A stretch of 64,000 bases of DNA from Methylotenera sp. (GCA_030682715.1 JAUXNQ010000019.1:23797-87796); one strand, 5' to 3'. Counted from the first letter of the stretch, positions 19,362 to 31,056 are shown. Program-made: numbers and translations. Notes: generated by a model from the sequence alone, not told the origin.

Positions 19362-20165
19362 ATGAAGTATATCTCAATTTTAGCTTTTACCTTCTTAGTC
19401 AGTGGCTGTGCAATTTTTGGTGCACCAACCGAACTTGACGATACAAAAGGCTGGACAGCTGAACGCATCTATCAAGAAGGTGCTGCAAAAATGCAAGACA
19501 AAGACTACGTCAAAGCCATCGTTTATTTTCAAAAGCTTGAGTCTCGTTATCCGCATGGCAAGTTTGCCACTCAAGCACAGCTTGAAACCGCTTATGCGCA
19601 TTATAAAAAACAAGATCCTATTTCAGCAGTCGCTGCAGCTGACCGTTTTATTAAACTTCATCCGAACCATCCAAACGTAGATTATGCATACTACCTAAAA
19701 GGACTGGCGGTATTTAACGAACGTGGCATTATAGAAAAATTTACTAAACAACAAGTGAGCGATCGCGACCCACGCGCCTTGAAGGATTCTTTTGCTACAT
19801 TTAAGGAACTAGTCACACGGTATCCTAAAAGCCGTTATGTGAAAGATTCAACGCAACGCATGATATACCTTGCAAATAGTCTTTCAGACCATGAGCTTCA
19901 CGTCGCTCGTTACTACATGAAACGACAAGCATACGTAGCAGCAGTTAACCGCGCTAAGTATGTACTGGAATACTACCCACAATCGCCATACATTGAAGAA
20001 GCCTTAGTCATTATGATCAGTGCTTATGATTTAATGAGTATGGATGACTTAAAAAACGACACCCTGAGAATCTTAAAAACCAATTATCCAGACAGTGCAA
20101 TGCTGGGTAAAGGCGTACCTAGTGATGAACGCATTTGGTGGAAGTTCTGGGAAAGCTTATATTGA
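19362..20165 (+). CDS. bamD: Outer membrane protein assembly factor BamD
   Basis: Lipobox TFLVSGC; TPR-like YQEGAAKMQDKDYVKAIVYFQKLESRYPHGKFATQAQLE. Confidence 0.93.
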   Translation: MKYISILAFTFLVSGCAIFGAPTELDDTKGWTAERIYQEGAAKMQDKDYVKAIVYFQKLESRYPHGKFATQAQLETAYAHYKKQDPISAVAAADRFIKLHPNHPNVDYAYYLKGLAVFNERGIIEKFTKQQVSDRDPRALKDSFATFKELVTRYPKSRYVKDSTQRMIYLANSLSDHELHVARYYMKRQAYVAAVNRAKYVLEYYPQSPYIEEALVIMISAYDLMSMDDLKNDTLRILKTNYPDSAMLGKGVPSDERIWWKFWESLY

Positions 20166-20197
20166 ACTAAATCACATTATGTTTATCCACTATTTTA

Positions 20198-20530
20198 ATG
20201 AAGTACTTTAATAAATTACCGGGTTTCATTAAAACGCCATCAGGGCTAGAGTGGATTTTATTTAAAAAAATACCCCACATCTTTCTTATTGGTACTGCAG
20301 TACCTTGCATATCAATGTTAACGATATATTACGGCCATGATGCTATTAGTCGAGACGATCAGCAGGTAATATACCAATTGCTAGGGGTTTTATTCAGCGC
20401 CTGGTTTTTTGTTGGCACGTTAGCGATTGGCTGCATCATTGTCATTCTTATGAAAGGCCCAGCATATGTTGCAGATCCTTATGAGTTACCTCAAGAAAAT
20501 AGAAGGTTAGAAAAACTCCCTCATTCTTAA
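20198..20530 (+). CDS. Hypothetical membrane protein
   Basis: 110 aa with two predicted TM segments. Confidence 0.55.
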   Translation: MKYFNKLPGFIKTPSGLEWILFKKIPHIFLIGTAVPCISMLTIYYGHDAISRDDQQVIYQLLGVLFSAWFFVGTLAIGCIIVILMKGPAYVADPYELPQENRRLEKLPHS

Positions 20531-20649
20531 CATTCAATGACTAAATAAATATCTAGGTTTATTATCAATTTCACTTCCCAACAGTAGTCGCAGTATTATC
20601 AGCTACTCACATCACGCCGGGTAATGAAAGTGAATCTCATCATGAGCTA

Positions 20650-20682
20650 GCAATTATGTCACTCATGCAGTGACATAATTGC
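20650..20682. terminator. Intergenic hairpin between convergent genes (possible bidirectional terminator)
   Basis: gcaattatgtcact-catgc-agtgacataattgc, 14-bp perfect stem; no clear U-tract. Confidence 0.5.
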
Positions 20683-20717
20683 GTTCATATTTTATATCGA
20701 CAACATAATAGAGCGTA

Positions 20718-22172
20718 TTAATGTTTTTTGGCGCGGCGGTCCTTGTCTTCGACTTCTTTTTTGGCTTTTAACTCTGCACGCTGAGCAGTCTTACGTCGGC
20801 GCATGCTTACAATACCCTCACCAGACTTACGTTTATCCTCTTCTTCAGCAAACGGATTATGGCCTTGTTTATACTGAACGCGTAATGGAGTGCCTGATAA
20901 TTGGAATGTTCTACGGAATGTTTTCTCTAAAAAGCGAGTGTACGCATCTTTAACACCATCAACATGGCTGCCATGAATCACCACAATAGGTGGGTTGCTA
21001 CCACCCTGATGCGCATAACGTAATTTTGGACGAATACCCTTACTAATTGGCGGCTGATGCTGTTGCATCGCATCGATCAGAACACGTGTAAGTTGAGGCG
21101 TTGCAAGCTTAGCAAAGGCTGCTTTATATGCCACATCCACGGATGTAAATAACTCAGGCAGTCCTTTTTTACGCAATGCTGAAATGTAATGAAACTCAGC
21201 AAAATCTAAGAACTGTAACTTACGGTCAATTTCACGTTTAATCCAATCGCGCTCGTCGTCTTTCAAACCGTCCCATTTATTGATAGCAACGACTAAAGCA
21301 CGACCAGCGTCTAAAATGTATGCGGCTACGTGCGCATCTTGCTCTGTAATACCTTCTTGGGCATCCACCACAAGAATCACCACATTAGCCTCTTCAATTG
21401 CTTGTATGGTTTTAATGACAGAGAACTTCTCGATGGCTTCAAACACACGGCCACGTTTACGTACACCAGCGGTATCAATCAGTGTGTAGTGTTTACCGTT
21501 CTTTTCTAAATCAATATGAATAGAGTCTCGCGTAGTACCAGGCTCATCAAATGCAATCACGCGCTCTTCACCCAGCAATGCATTCACCAAGGTAGACTTA
21601 CCCACGTTAGGACGGCCAACAATCGCTACTTTAGGAATTCTATCGCCTGTATAATCCGTAACAGGCTCTTCTTCTACTACTTTAAAGTTCTCTAAAGCTA
21701 ACTCAACAATGTCACGTACACCTTCACCGTGTGCAGAAGAGATTGAAAGCGGATAACCTAACCCTAGTTCATGGAAATCAGCACTAACAATTGCTTTTTG
21801 CATGCCTTCGGTTTTGTTCACTGCCAGTAATACTGGACACTTAGTTTTACGTAAGCGATTAGCAATTTCCATGTCTTGCGGTGAAACACCCTGACGTCCA
21901 TCAACCAAAAAGATGATAGCGTCAGCTTCATCAATCGCTTGTAGCGTTTGTTTTGCCATGGCTTTAAGAATGCCACTGTCTGTGTTTGGCTCAAAGCCAC
22001 CCGTATCTACTACTAAATAAGGCTGACTTGCACCAATACCCCGTCCATAGTGTCTATCACGGGTTAAGCCAGGTAAATCAGCGACAAGCGCATCACGACT
22101 TTTTGTTAATCGATTAAATAATGTTGATTTGCCGACGTTAGGTCGACCAACCAAAACAATGGTAGGTATCAT
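20718..22172 (-). CDS. der: Ribosome biogenesis GTPase Der
   Basis: Two G domains ([24 protein letters not shown]), KH-like C-terminus. Confidence 0.96.
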   Translation of the reverse strand: MIPTIVLVGRPNVGKSTLFNRLTKSRDALVADLPGLTRDRHYGRGIGASQPYLVVDTGGFEPNTDSGILKAMAKQTLQAIDEADAIIFLVDGRQGVSPQDMEIANRLRKTKCPVLLAVNKTEGMQKAIVSADFHELGLGYPLSISSAHGEGVRDIVELALENFKVVEEEPVTDYTGDRIPKVAIVGRPNVGKSTLVNALLGEERVIAFDEPGTTRDSIHIDLEKNGKHYTLIDTAGVRKRGRVFEAIEKFSVIKTIQAIEEANVVILVVDAQEGITEQDAHVAAYILDAGRALVVAINKWDGLKDDERDWIKREIDRKLQFLDFAEFHYISALRKKGLPELFTSVDVAYKAAFAKLATPQLTRVLIDAMQQHQPPISKGIRPKLRYAHQGGSNPPIVVIHGSHVDGVKDAYTRFLEKTFRRTFQLSGTPLRVQYKQGHNPFAEEEDKRKSGEGIVSMRRRKTAQRAELKAKKEVEDKDRRAKKH

Positions 22173-22276
22173 GTGAGCCTTCTATAAAGCACTGAAGCTA
22201 ATTGATAAATTCAATCATCAATTAGCTCAATTAATTTTTAATTCTAATGAAAAGCGATTAAACCAAATAAATCATC

Positions 22277-23455
22277 TTACTTAATTTGGATCGCATACAA
22301 TCCGCCACCACGAGACTGCGCAAGCAAGGTGTCACTATTAATAGTAACCATCTGCGGCATAATCGGTGTGTCATCTGTTTTAATTCTGGCAGAAAATGCA
22401 CCATCTTCACGCTTGAGAAAATGAACGTAACCTTCTACATCCCCAACCGCGACAATATCGCCCATCGGTAAAGGTGCAGTCAGCTGTCTATTTTTAAGGG
22501 CGGCCTGTCGCCAAAAAGTTTTACCTGTCGTGTAATCAAGTGCGTAAATTGAGCCGATGGCATGAGACACGTAAATACGTGCGTCTTCATGGCTCAATCC
22601 AGCTAGGCTTGATATGTCTCGGTTCCAAACAACCCGTCCAGTTGCACGATCTACTGCGGCAATACGACCTTGATAAGCAACCGCATACACCAACGGTCCG
22701 TCAACCTTAGGCAAGCTAGTAATGTCTGCAATGCGCTCAATCTCAGTGACGCCTTTAGGCTGTGCAACAGAAGCTTCCCATAGCAACTTACCATTATCAG
22801 CGCGAATAGCCGCTAACTTCCCACCAGCAAAACCTGCATAGACTGCACCACCATCAACAACTATACCTGCACTACTACGCAAGGTAAGTGCAGGACTAGT
22901 TCGGTCATAAACCCACTTCCTACTGCCGTCATCTGCGTTAATGCCATAAATACGACTATCCCCAGTACGTACAATGACCATGCTATCGTAATACCTAGGT
23001 GCACTTAATATTTCACTGCTAAGTCTCGACACCCATTGTAATTTACCAGCATTATCATATGCATAGATTGCGCCTTTTTGGGTGCCGACCAGCACTAAAC
23101 TGCCGCCAACACCAACGCCACCTGTTAGCTTTTCTCCGACCTTAACGTGCCATAGCTCTTTACCGCTTGTCACATCTAGTTTTACAAGATCGCCTTCAGC
23201 ACTGGCTGCATATACAAAGCCCGCCTCAACTAAAGGTGAGAAATCATAATTACCAGCGGAGCCAAGCTTAGTCTGCCAAACTACCTTTGCTGTAGCACTA
23301 GCCTCAAACTCAGTTAAAGGCTCTATATCTACCAACTCTCGACCGAATACACGTTCTGACAAGTCAGTTTTGATATCGGTAATTGCTGTACAAGCAGGCA
23401 ATAGCACTAAGCTACATAAAACCAATAGTATTTTTGATTGTTTAATAAAACGCAT
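22277..23455 (-). CDS. bamB: Outer membrane protein assembly factor BamB
   Basis: Lipobox LVLLPAC, PQQ-like beta-propeller repeats, between der and yfgM. Confidence 0.94.
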   Translation of the reverse strand: MRFIKQSKILLVLCSLVLLPACTAITDIKTDLSERVFGRELVDIEPLTEFEASATAKVVWQTKLGSAGNYDFSPLVEAGFVYAASAEGDLVKLDVTSGKELWHVKVGEKLTGGVGVGGSLVLVGTQKGAIYAYDNAGKLQWVSRLSSEILSAPRYYDSMVIVRTGDSRIYGINADDGSRKWVYDRTSPALTLRSSAGIVVDGGAVYAGFAGGKLAAIRADNGKLLWEASVAQPKGVTEIERIADITSLPKVDGPLVYAVAYQGRIAAVDRATGRVVWNRDISSLAGLSHEDARIYVSHAIGSIYALDYTTGKTFWRQAALKNRQLTAPLPMGDIVAVGDVEGYVHFLKREDGAFSARIKTDDTPIMPQMVTINSDTLLAQSRGGGLYAIQIK

Positions 23456-23461
23456 TAATCA

Positions 23462-24085
23462 CTAACCTAGCGAATCGAGTTTTTGTTGCGTCAGATGACG
23501 ATATCTACCTTGTGCATCAAGCCTAGTAAGCGCATGTTCATAAGCGGCTTTGGCTTCGGCTGTTTTACCCATACCAAGTAATACATCACCCTTTAAATCA
23601 GAAAACAAACCATCAAAACCGGCATCGTGTTTTGCCTCTAGCACTTTTAAAGCGGCATCGAAGTTATTTTCTTCTGACAAAATATTTGCCAATTGCAAAC
23701 TAGCAATAGCACTTACAGATGTTTCTTTCGCATTACTAATCGCCCACTCCAGCTGTGCTTTTGCACTTTTAATCTCATTTGCTTCGTAATTTGCTTTAGC
23801 TGCAAATACCGCTGCGCGTCCTGCATATGGCGTTGCGCTGTATTTGTCCATGAGTAATGCAGATTTTATTTGTATCGCTTTTAAATCTTTTGCATCAACA
23901 ACTTGTAAAGCCTGATACTCTGTAGAAGCATCAACAGCTTGTTTTGTTTGGTAGTATGTCCAGCCTTGGTAAGCTGCGTAAGCGACTAACAAACCAATCA
24001 CAAGGTTACTTACCATTTTTCCGTAAGTTTTCCACCATGCTTTTAGCTCATCTATCTGTTCTTGTTCTTCTAAATCGTATGCCAT
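23462..24085 (-). CDS. yfgM: YfgM family tetratricopeptide protein
   Basis: MAYDLEEQEQIDELKAWWKTYGK N-terminus plus TM; adjacent to bamB. Confidence 0.9.
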   Translation of the reverse strand: MAYDLEEQEQIDELKAWWKTYGKMVSNLVIGLLVAYAAYQGWTYYQTKQAVDASTEYQALQVVDAKDLKAIQIKSALLMDKYSATPYAGRAAVFAAKANYEANEIKSAKAQLEWAISNAKETSVSAIASLQLANILSEENNFDAALKVLEAKHDAGFDGLFSDLKGDVLLGMGKTAEAKAAYEHALTRLDAQGRYRHLTQQKLDSLG

Positions 24086-24147
24086 GCTTAGTCCTAATTT
24101 ATTTAATTCAAACCTAATATTTAACTCAAAAACCTATGCTTTTTTAA

Positions 24148-24951
24148 TCAACCATTCACCACTTTTTTGCCAGGAATTGCTGCCAATAAATTCTGCGTAT
24201 ATGTATGTTGGGGCTGCTCATAAATATCAGCAACTTTTCCTTGCTCAACTACCTGCCCCTGATGCATCACAACAATATCGTCCGCTATATGGCGCACAAC
24301 GCGCAAGTCATGGCTAATAAAGATATAGCTAAGTGCCATTTCTTGTTGCAACTCTTTAAGTAACAACAATATTTGCGCTTGTATCGACACATCTAATGCA
24401 GATACAGGCTCATCACACACCACGACCTTAGGTTGGAGTACTAAAGCTCGTGCAATCCCAATACGTTGCCTTTGACCACCAGAAAACTCATGCGGATATT
24501 TTTGCATATCTGCTTCAGTTAAACCAACACGATTTAACATGGCAATCACTTTTGTTTGCCGTTCAGCCGCATTACCCAATCCATGAATCAGCAACCCCTC
24601 ACCGACTAAGTCACCCACACGCATACGTGGGTTGAGTGAGGCAAAAGGATCCTGAAACACCATCTGTAAATCTTTACGAACAGATCGAAGCGATTCCGCG
24701 TCCAGCTTAGCTAGATCTTTTCCAGAAAAAATCACTTCGCCACTATCAATGGATTGCAATTGTAACAGACATCTCGCCAAGGTGGATTTGCCACTACCAG
24801 ATTCACCTACAACAGCCAATGTTTTACCTGTACGTAGCTTAATACTGACATCATTTAAAGCCTTTACCGAGCTTTTACCAAAACCAAACCGCCCACTACG
24901 CTGCGTGTAGGTCTTAGTTAAATGATTGGCTTCCAGAATATATTCGCTCAT
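24148..24951 (-). CDS. Oligopeptide-type ABC transporter ATP-binding protein (OppF/DppF/YejF-C-like)
   Basis: [46 protein letters not shown]. Confidence 0.9.
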   Translation of the reverse strand: MSEYILEANHLTKTYTQRSGRFGFGKSSVKALNDVSIKLRTGKTLAVVGESGSGKSTLARCLLQLQSIDSGEVIFSGKDLAKLDAESLRSVRKDLQMVFQDPFASLNPRMRVGDLVGEGLLIHGLGNAAERQTKVIAMLNRVGLTEADMQKYPHEFSGGQRQRIGIARALVLQPKVVVCDEPVSALDVSIQAQILLLLKELQQEMALSYIFISHDLRVVRHIADDIVVMHQGQVVEQGKVADIYEQPQHTYTQNLLAAIPGKKVVNG

Positions 24952-25841
24952 CTTACTGCCCCAATAGACTGAGTGTTATTTTCTGGCAACCAAGCGTAAT
25001 CAATCGGTTTTAAATCCTTTTTACCTTCTGCGTCAGGAACACAAGCAAGTAAGGCTCTAGTATAAGGGTGTTGAGGGTTACTTAGCACCTGCGCTTTACT
25101 TCCTGCTTCAACAATTTCGCCTCTAAACATCACGACAACATTATCAGCAATATCTGCCACCACACCAAAATCATGCGTAATAAACAGCATCCCCATATTC
25201 ATGCGTGCTTTAAGGTCATCCAGTAATTTCAATATCTGCGCCTGAACCGTCACATCCAGCGCAGTAGTCGGTTCATCTGCAATCAGTAAGCGAGGCTCGC
25301 AGGCAATACTCATGGCAATCATCACGCGCTGGCGCTGTCCGCCAGATAGCTCATCGGGGTAACTTCCAGCACGGCTAGACGGAATGCCGACCATTTCTAG
25401 TAAAGCTGCAATCTTAGCCTTTAATGCTTCGCCTTTTAAACCCAAGTGCGTAGTCAAGCTTTCGCCAATTTGATAACCAACTGTCAATACAGGATTAAGC
25501 GATGTCATCGGCTCCTGAAAAATCATGGCGATCTTAGCGCCACGGATTTTTTGCAGTGCTTTCTCACTTAGCAATGCTATATCTTGCACACCAGACTCTT
25601 TATCGTTAAATAGCACTTTGCCAGTATTAAGCTGCAACTGCTGAGATAACAAACCCATGACCGATAATGCGGTAAGACTTTTACCACTTCCAGACTCACC
25701 AACGACACAAGTAGTCTTACCTGCTTCAATCGAAAAACTGACATCATTGACCAATAAACGTGATGGTGATTTCTTGGGTGAAATACTGACATGCTGAAGT
25801 TGCAATAAAGGTTGGGCTGTACTCATCGAATTAGTCATCAT
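24948..25841 (-). CDS. Oligopeptide-type ABC transporter ATP-binding protein (OppD/DppD/YejF-N-like)
   Basis: [49 protein letters not shown]; 4-bp overlap with the next gene. Confidence 0.9.
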   Translation of the reverse strand: MMTNSMSTAQPLLQLQHVSISPKKSPSRLLVNDVSFSIEAGKTTCVVGESGSGKSLTALSVMGLLSQQLQLNTGKVLFNDKESGVQDIALLSEKALQKIRGAKIAMIFQEPMTSLNPVLTVGYQIGESLTTHLGLKGEALKAKIAALLEMVGIPSSRAGSYPDELSGGQRQRVMIAMSIACEPRLLIADEPTTALDVTVQAQILKLLDDLKARMNMGMLFITHDFGVVADIADNVVVMFRGEIVEAGSKAQVLSNPQHPYTRALLACVPDAEGKKDLKPIDYAWLPENNTQSIGAVR

Positions 25842-26594
25842 TTATTCAATACTATAAACAATAGTCACAACAACGCGGGCAGTTTTGTCGATGGTGGACT
25901 TATCGTAAACACCGCCGTAACTGTCATCACCTGCGTCACCGCCAACAGGTAAGATATAAAATGCGCCCTGCGAAGCAGATTTCATTACCCCTACTTTTAC
26001 ACCATCTTGCTTTACAAATTCAGTGGCGCGACTACGTGCATTTTTTGTAGCAGCAGCGATTAACGACATCTTAATATTTTCTAAATCACTGACCAAATAT
26101 GACGGTGCTCTGGCAACTACAGGGTGATTTTCTGCCCGTAATTGCAACAAAGCTTTATTTGCATTGGTAATTTTGTTTAAATCTTTAGTAACCACACGAA
26201 TCGTTTGATATGCATCGAAACCATTTTGCACTTGTCGAGGAATGTCTTTGATAAACACTTCATCATAATGCGGATTCAAGGTTTCGATATCAGCACTCCA
26301 AGTGTTAGCATCTAGCCCTTGCTTTAATAAAAACGCCTCAACAACTTGACGCTCTGCTGCCAGTTTTTCCAAAGCCGCAGCCTGCGTAGCTTGGGTAACG
26401 CCAATACTTAATTCCCACTCTGCGCTATCTGCTTTAATTGGTTTTTCAGCCAAGCCTTTGACTGTAATCGATTGTTGACCAGACATCGCCCGCTTACCTT
26501 GTACGCCTAAGATAAAAGCGGCCGCAGACATGCCGATTGCTAAAAAGATACCCAATGCAACCATCGCTTTAAACAAATTATTTTGCTCATTCAT
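25842..26594 (-). CDS. SIMPL (DUF541/YggE-like) domain protein
   Basis: ITVKGLAEKPIKADSAEWELSIGV; N-terminal TM. Confidence 0.85.
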   Translation of the reverse strand: MNEQNNLFKAMVALGIFLAIGMSAAAFILGVQGKRAMSGQQSITVKGLAEKPIKADSAEWELSIGVTQATQAAALEKLAAERQVVEAFLLKQGLDANTWSADIETLNPHYDEVFIKDIPRQVQNGFDAYQTIRVVTKDLNKITNANKALLQLRAENHPVVARAPSYLVSDLENIKMSLIAAATKNARSRATEFVKQDGVKVGVMKSASQGAFYILPVGGDAGDDSYGGVYDKSTIDKTARVVVTIVYSIE

Positions 26595-26647
26595 TGGGCG
26601 TACCTTTTAATTAATTATTTAACTAAATTAGTTATTAAATATTGAGC

Positions 26648-27913
26648 TTAATTTGTGGTTAAATACTCAATCGCGGCCTCGACGCCAAGCCTCTGTTGCT
26701 CACCCTTCACAGTCGCTAACATCGGCTTTAATGTGACCTGATTGTTAACCACTTCATCATCGCCCAGTATCAACGCATACTTAGCACGACTTCTATCTGC
26801 TTTTTTCATTTGTGACTTAAAGCTGCCACCGCCAGCGTGTAATACCACTTGAATATTAGCATTGCGCAAGCACTCAGCAATACTAAATGCAGCACTTTCA
26901 GCTTGCTCACCTACGTTAACAAGATACACATCAGGCGCGTCATCTGCATGAATACCGTATTCTTGCATTAACAAGAATACACGCTCTAGACCAATACCAA
27001 AGCCACATGCAGGCGTTGCATCGCCACCTAAGCGTTCAACCAAAGTGTCATAACGGCCACCGCCAGCAATCGTTCCTTGTGCGCCTAGCTTTGTTGTCAC
27101 CCATTCAAATACTGTGCGGTTATAGTAATCTAAACCACGCACTAAGCGCGGGTTCACTATGTAAGCCACGCCAGCGTCGTTAAGTCTTTTACACAGACCC
27201 TCAAAATGTGCGCGAGTTTCAACACCCAAGCAATCAATCAGTTTTGGCGCACCCTCACACATGGCTTGCATGCGTGGATTTTTAGTATCTAAAATACGCA
27301 ATGGGTTCGTATGCAAACGGCGTTTAGCATCTTCATCTAGCAAGTCCGCATGTTGCTCAAAGTAAGCAATCAATACATTACGATATTCAGCACGCTCATG
27401 CGCATCGCCTATGCTGTTGATTTGGAGCTCTACATCTTGAATCCCAAGTTCACGCCATAATCTAGCCAACAACACGATTTGTTCAGCATCCACTTCTGGT
27501 GTATCAAACCCAAAAGCTTCCACACCAATTTGATGAAATTGGCGCTGACGGCCTTTTTGTACATTTTCATGGCGGAACATTGCACCTGTGTACCATAAAC
27601 GCTGCGGGCCATTATAAGTAAGATTATGCTCAACAACAGCACGCACACAGCCTGCCGTTCCTTCTGGGCGCAAGGTAAGCTTGTCACCATTGAGCGCATC
27701 TTCCCATGCGTACATTTCTTTTTCTACAATGTCGGTATGCTCACCGACACTGCGTACAAACAGCTCGGTAGGCTCAACTAGAGGCATGCGGATATTTTTA
27801 TATCCATACTGTGCTAATACGCGACGTGCAGTGTCTTCAAGTTTGAACCATAAAGGCGTAGCCTCAGGCAGAATGTCGTAAAAACCTTTGATGCTTTGAA
27901 ATTTATTACTCAT
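26648..27913 (-). CDS. hisS: Histidyl-tRNA synthetase
   Basis: KGFYDILPEATPLWFKLE, RPEGTAGCVRAVVEH, VRGLDYYNRTVFEW. Confidence 0.96.
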   Translation of the reverse strand: MSNKFQSIKGFYDILPEATPLWFKLEDTARRVLAQYGYKNIRMPLVEPTELFVRSVGEHTDIVEKEMYAWEDALNGDKLTLRPEGTAGCVRAVVEHNLTYNGPQRLWYTGAMFRHENVQKGRQRQFHQIGVEAFGFDTPEVDAEQIVLLARLWRELGIQDVELQINSIGDAHERAEYRNVLIAYFEQHADLLDEDAKRRLHTNPLRILDTKNPRMQAMCEGAPKLIDCLGVETRAHFEGLCKRLNDAGVAYIVNPRLVRGLDYYNRTVFEWVTTKLGAQGTIAGGGRYDTLVERLGGDATPACGFGIGLERVFLLMQEYGIHADDAPDVYLVNVGEQAESAAFSIAECLRNANIQVVLHAGGGSFKSQMKKADRSRAKYALILGDDEVVNNQVTLKPMLATVKGEQQRLGVEAAIEYLTTN

Positions 27914-27934
27914 GAACTTTGTTATTGCCTATTA

Positions 27935-29254
27935 TTAATTGACTACTTGTATTGGAATCGTCTTTTGCGCAGCTGCCAAGTTTTGCACATTTACTGAGTG
28001 TAGCTTGCCACCTTCAGCATAGTTTTTTTGCACGTAAGCTTCAACAATCGATTGAAACTCTTCTGCGATATGATCGCCTTTTAGTGTGACAGTTTTCTCA
28101 CCGTCTACAAACACGGGTGCCACTGGCACTTCACCTGTGCCAGGTAAGCTAATGCCAACATTGGCTAATTTAGACTCACCAGGACCATTAACGACACACC
28201 CCATCACCGCTACACTCATGTTCTCAACCCCTGCATACTGATCACGCCAAATTGGCATTTGATTACGCAGATAGGTTTGAATTTGCATGGCAAGTTCTTG
28301 GAAATAAGTAGAAGTGGTACGACCACAGCCTGGACAAGCGGTCACCAACGGTGTAAACGACCGAATACCCATGGTTTGCAAAATCTCTTGCGCAACCACT
28401 ACTTCTTTAGTCCGTGACTCATTAGGCTCTGGCGTTAATGAAACTCTAATCGTATTGCCAATACCTTGTTGTAACAACAAAGCTAAAGCAGCCGTTGAAG
28501 CAACGATACCTTTAGAGCCCATACCCGCTTCAGTCAGCCCCAAATGCAAGGGATAGTCACTACGGCTTGCTAGCTCTGTGTAAACTTTCACTAAATCTTG
28601 CACATCACTGACTTTGCATGAAATGATGATTTGATTAGGAGACAACCCTAACACTACTGCTTGCTCAGCGCTCTCAAGCGCAGACTGAATTAAAGCTTCA
28701 CGCATTAAAGCATCAGCAGTTAGCGGCTCTGCCAGCTTGGCATTATCATCCATCATCTGCGCCATTTTTGCTTGATCTAGACTGCCCCAGTTAACACCGA
28801 TACGCACTGATTTTTTGTACTTAATGGCAGCCTCAATCATTGCAGCAAACTGCTCATCACGCTTTGATCCCTTACCTACATTACCAGGATTAATGCGATA
28901 TTTTGCTAGAGATTCAGCACAATCAGGGTATTGAGCAAGTAATTTATGGCCGTTGTAATGAAAATCTCCAACCAATGGGACATTGCAACCTAACTTATCC
29001 AAGCCACGACGAATATTGCCAACTTGTGCTGCAGCTTCTGGAGAGTTAACCGTAATCCGCACAACCTCCGAACCAGCTTGCCATAGGGCGTAAACTTGCT
29101 TGATAGTCGCATCAGCATCTGCGGTATCTGTATTGGTCATGCTTTGTACAACGACTGGTGCAGGTGATGTGTTGAACAAACCACCACCCACTGGCACATG
29201 ACCAACCATCACTTGCAACGTGTTACGCGCTTTATTTTGCATAAACAAACTCAA
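27935..29254 (-). CDS. ispG: 4-hydroxy-3-methylbut-2-enyl-diphosphate synthase
   Basis: [37 protein letters not shown]. Confidence 0.96.
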   Translation of the reverse strand: MSLFMQNKARNTLQVMVGHVPVGGGLFNTSPAPVVVQSMTNTDTADADATIKQVYALWQAGSEVVRITVNSPEAAAQVGNIRRGLDKLGCNVPLVGDFHYNGHKLLAQYPDCAESLAKYRINPGNVGKGSKRDEQFAAMIEAAIKYKKSVRIGVNWGSLDQAKMAQMMDDNAKLAEPLTADALMREALIQSALESAEQAVVLGLSPNQIIISCKVSDVQDLVKVYTELASRSDYPLHLGLTEAGMGSKGIVASTAALALLLQQGIGNTIRVSLTPEPNESRTKEVVVAQEILQTMGIRSFTPLVTACPGCGRTTSTYFQELAMQIQTYLRNQMPIWRDQYAGVENMSVAVMGCVVNGPGESKLANVGISLPGTGEVPVAPVFVDGEKTVTLKGDHIAEEFQSIVEAYVQKNYAEGGKLHSVNVQNLAAAQKTIPIQVVN

Positions 29255-29257
29255 TGA

Positions 29258-30256
29258 TTACTCCAAACTAATACGTGCAATATTGTTTCGAGTGTAACCA
29301 ACCAAATCGACAGCTTGCCCAGAAACATTGACTGTTGCAGCTTTAGCATTACCAATCACCACATTAAATGGTGGTTGGAAACTAAGCAATTGCGTTTCAC
29401 CTGCGTTCAATGTACTTTCATAAAGCACTTGACCATCCTTACCACTCACACGTACCCAAGTTTCCTCTGTCACTGCCATGCTCACTTTTTTTGCAGACAA
29501 AGCGGCAGCTTTAAGCTCAGACTTGGTTTGAGGTTCTGCTCTTATTGCGGATTCAGGTTTAGCTTGCGCTACTGGCTCTGCAACAATCGCGGAAATAGTT
29601 TGCGCAGGCACGGCTGATTGAGTCAATTGCAATTGCTGATTACTATCAGACTGATTAGTAACACCTGCATCAGCAGTTGAATATGACGCCTCTTCAACTT
29701 GACGCTCTGCGGCTGGCAAAGCGACTTCGGGCAATGGAATTTCCAATGAGAGTTGTTCATCCACAGGCTGATCTGCCGTTAATGCAGTCGATTGCTGCGC
29801 TTCATTATCTGACAACTTGAATTGGTCTGGAAAATACTCAAGATACACAAACCAAGCGAGTAAAAAGAATAGAACTACAATACTACCTATAATATAAACA
29901 AGCCAAGGCTGACTATCTTTAGTAAGCGGCACTGGCTGCATCGAAGAATTAACGGCTAGTTGGCTAGGTGCTTGTGTTGGTGATAGTTGACGATAGATAT
30001 CTAACAAGGGTGTAGCATCTATTTCTAACAGCCGTGCGTAATTGCGGATAAAACCACGTGTAATCATTGCATCTGGTAGCAAATCAAAGGCATCTCGCTC
30101 AAGTGCATCAATTTGCTTCACACTGTAACGCAAACTATCTGACACATCTTGCTGCGACAGTTTCTTTTCATTTCTAGCTGCCTGCAAAATAGCACCTAAT
30201 GACGCAGCCACTGGAATTTCTGCGCTTACGTCTTCAACCTGCTGTGTCTCTGTCAT
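29258..30256 (-). CDS. rodZ: RodZ-like helix-turn-helix membrane protein
   Basis: Xre-type HTH, single TM, C-terminal DUF4115; between ispG and pilW. Confidence 0.88.
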   Translation of the reverse strand: MTETQQVEDVSAEIPVAASLGAILQAARNEKKLSQQDVSDSLRYSVKQIDALERDAFDLLPDAMITRGFIRNYARLLEIDATPLLDIYRQLSPTQAPSQLAVNSSMQPVPLTKDSQPWLVYIIGSIVVLFFLLAWFVYLEYFPDQFKLSDNEAQQSTALTADQPVDEQLSLEIPLPEVALPAAERQVEEASYSTADAGVTNQSDSNQQLQLTQSAVPAQTISAIVAEPVAQAKPESAIRAEPQTKSELKAAALSAKKVSMAVTEETWVRVSGKDGQVLYESTLNAGETQLLSFQPPFNVVIGNAKAATVNVSGQAVDLVGYTRNNIARISLE

Positions 30257-31056
30257 TAATAATTTCCACTCTGTAACAACTTAGCTTGTTCTGAATCTGG
30301 ATATTGACGCCTCAACTCAAGTGCATAACTTGACTCATCATCTCGATCACCCAGTAGTCGTGCTATTCTGACAGACAGCCATAATAGCTCTGGTCCAGGC
30401 CTACTGAGCATTGCGTTTTGCAAGGTAGTTTTTGCACTAGTCACATCATTTCGGTTAAATTGAATGAGCGCAAGCTGATAAGCTGCAGAGTGAAACAAAG
30501 GCTCAATTTGTAGAGCGCGCTGAAAATAAGCTTCTGCATTACGCATATCCTGTTTACGTAACGAACAGATACCTGCATTGGTATAAGCCATTGCAGGCGT
30601 TGCGTATAATGGATTCTTTACTGCAGCCATAAACTCTTTAATCGACTCATCGATTCGCCCACGAGAGCACAAGAAACTACCAAAATTATTATGTGACTCG
30701 GAGTTATGAGGCTCAATCTGTATAGACTGTTTAAAGTTCTTTTCAGCTAAGTCATCTTGACCAAGGGCGGAGTGCACCATACCTAAACCGTTATAAGCCA
30801 AGCCGAAAGTTGGATCGATTTTAGTGGCTATCGTAAACTCCTCCAACGCCACTTCAAAATTTCTCTGTTGAAAATAAACAGAACCTAAGTCGTTGTGCGC
30901 ACGTGCGCGCGCTCTTGCATTTTCTATATCGTATGATTGCTGTTGTTGACTGACACATGCGACTAAAAAACCAGAAACCAAGAAAACCAAAATCAACTGG
31001 CGGTCAAACAATTTAAAGGCTATAAATTGCCTAGTTAATAACTGTATTAAGTTCAT
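30256..31056 (-). CDS. pilW: Type IV pilus biogenesis/stability lipoprotein PilW (PilF)
   Basis: Lipobox FLVAC, TPR repeats, conserved position next to rlmN. Confidence 0.88.
   Translation of the reverse strand: MNLIQLLTRQFIAFKLFDRQLILVFLVSGFLVACVSQQQQSYDIENARARARAHNDLGSVYFQQRNFEVALEEFTIATKIDPTFGLAYNGLGMVHSALGQDDLAEKNFKQSIQIEPHNSESHNNFGSFLCSRGRIDESIKEFMAAVKNPLYATPAMAYTNAGICSLRKQDMRNAEAYFQRALQIEPLFHSAAYQLALIQFNRNDVTSAKTTLQNAMLSRPGPELLWLSVRIARLLGDRDDESSYALELRRQYPDSEQAKLLQSGNY

Noticed and set aside
19395-19680. Alternative-frame ORFs over bamD
   Set aside because: BamD lipoprotein/TPR reading is clearly coding; others are overlap artefacts
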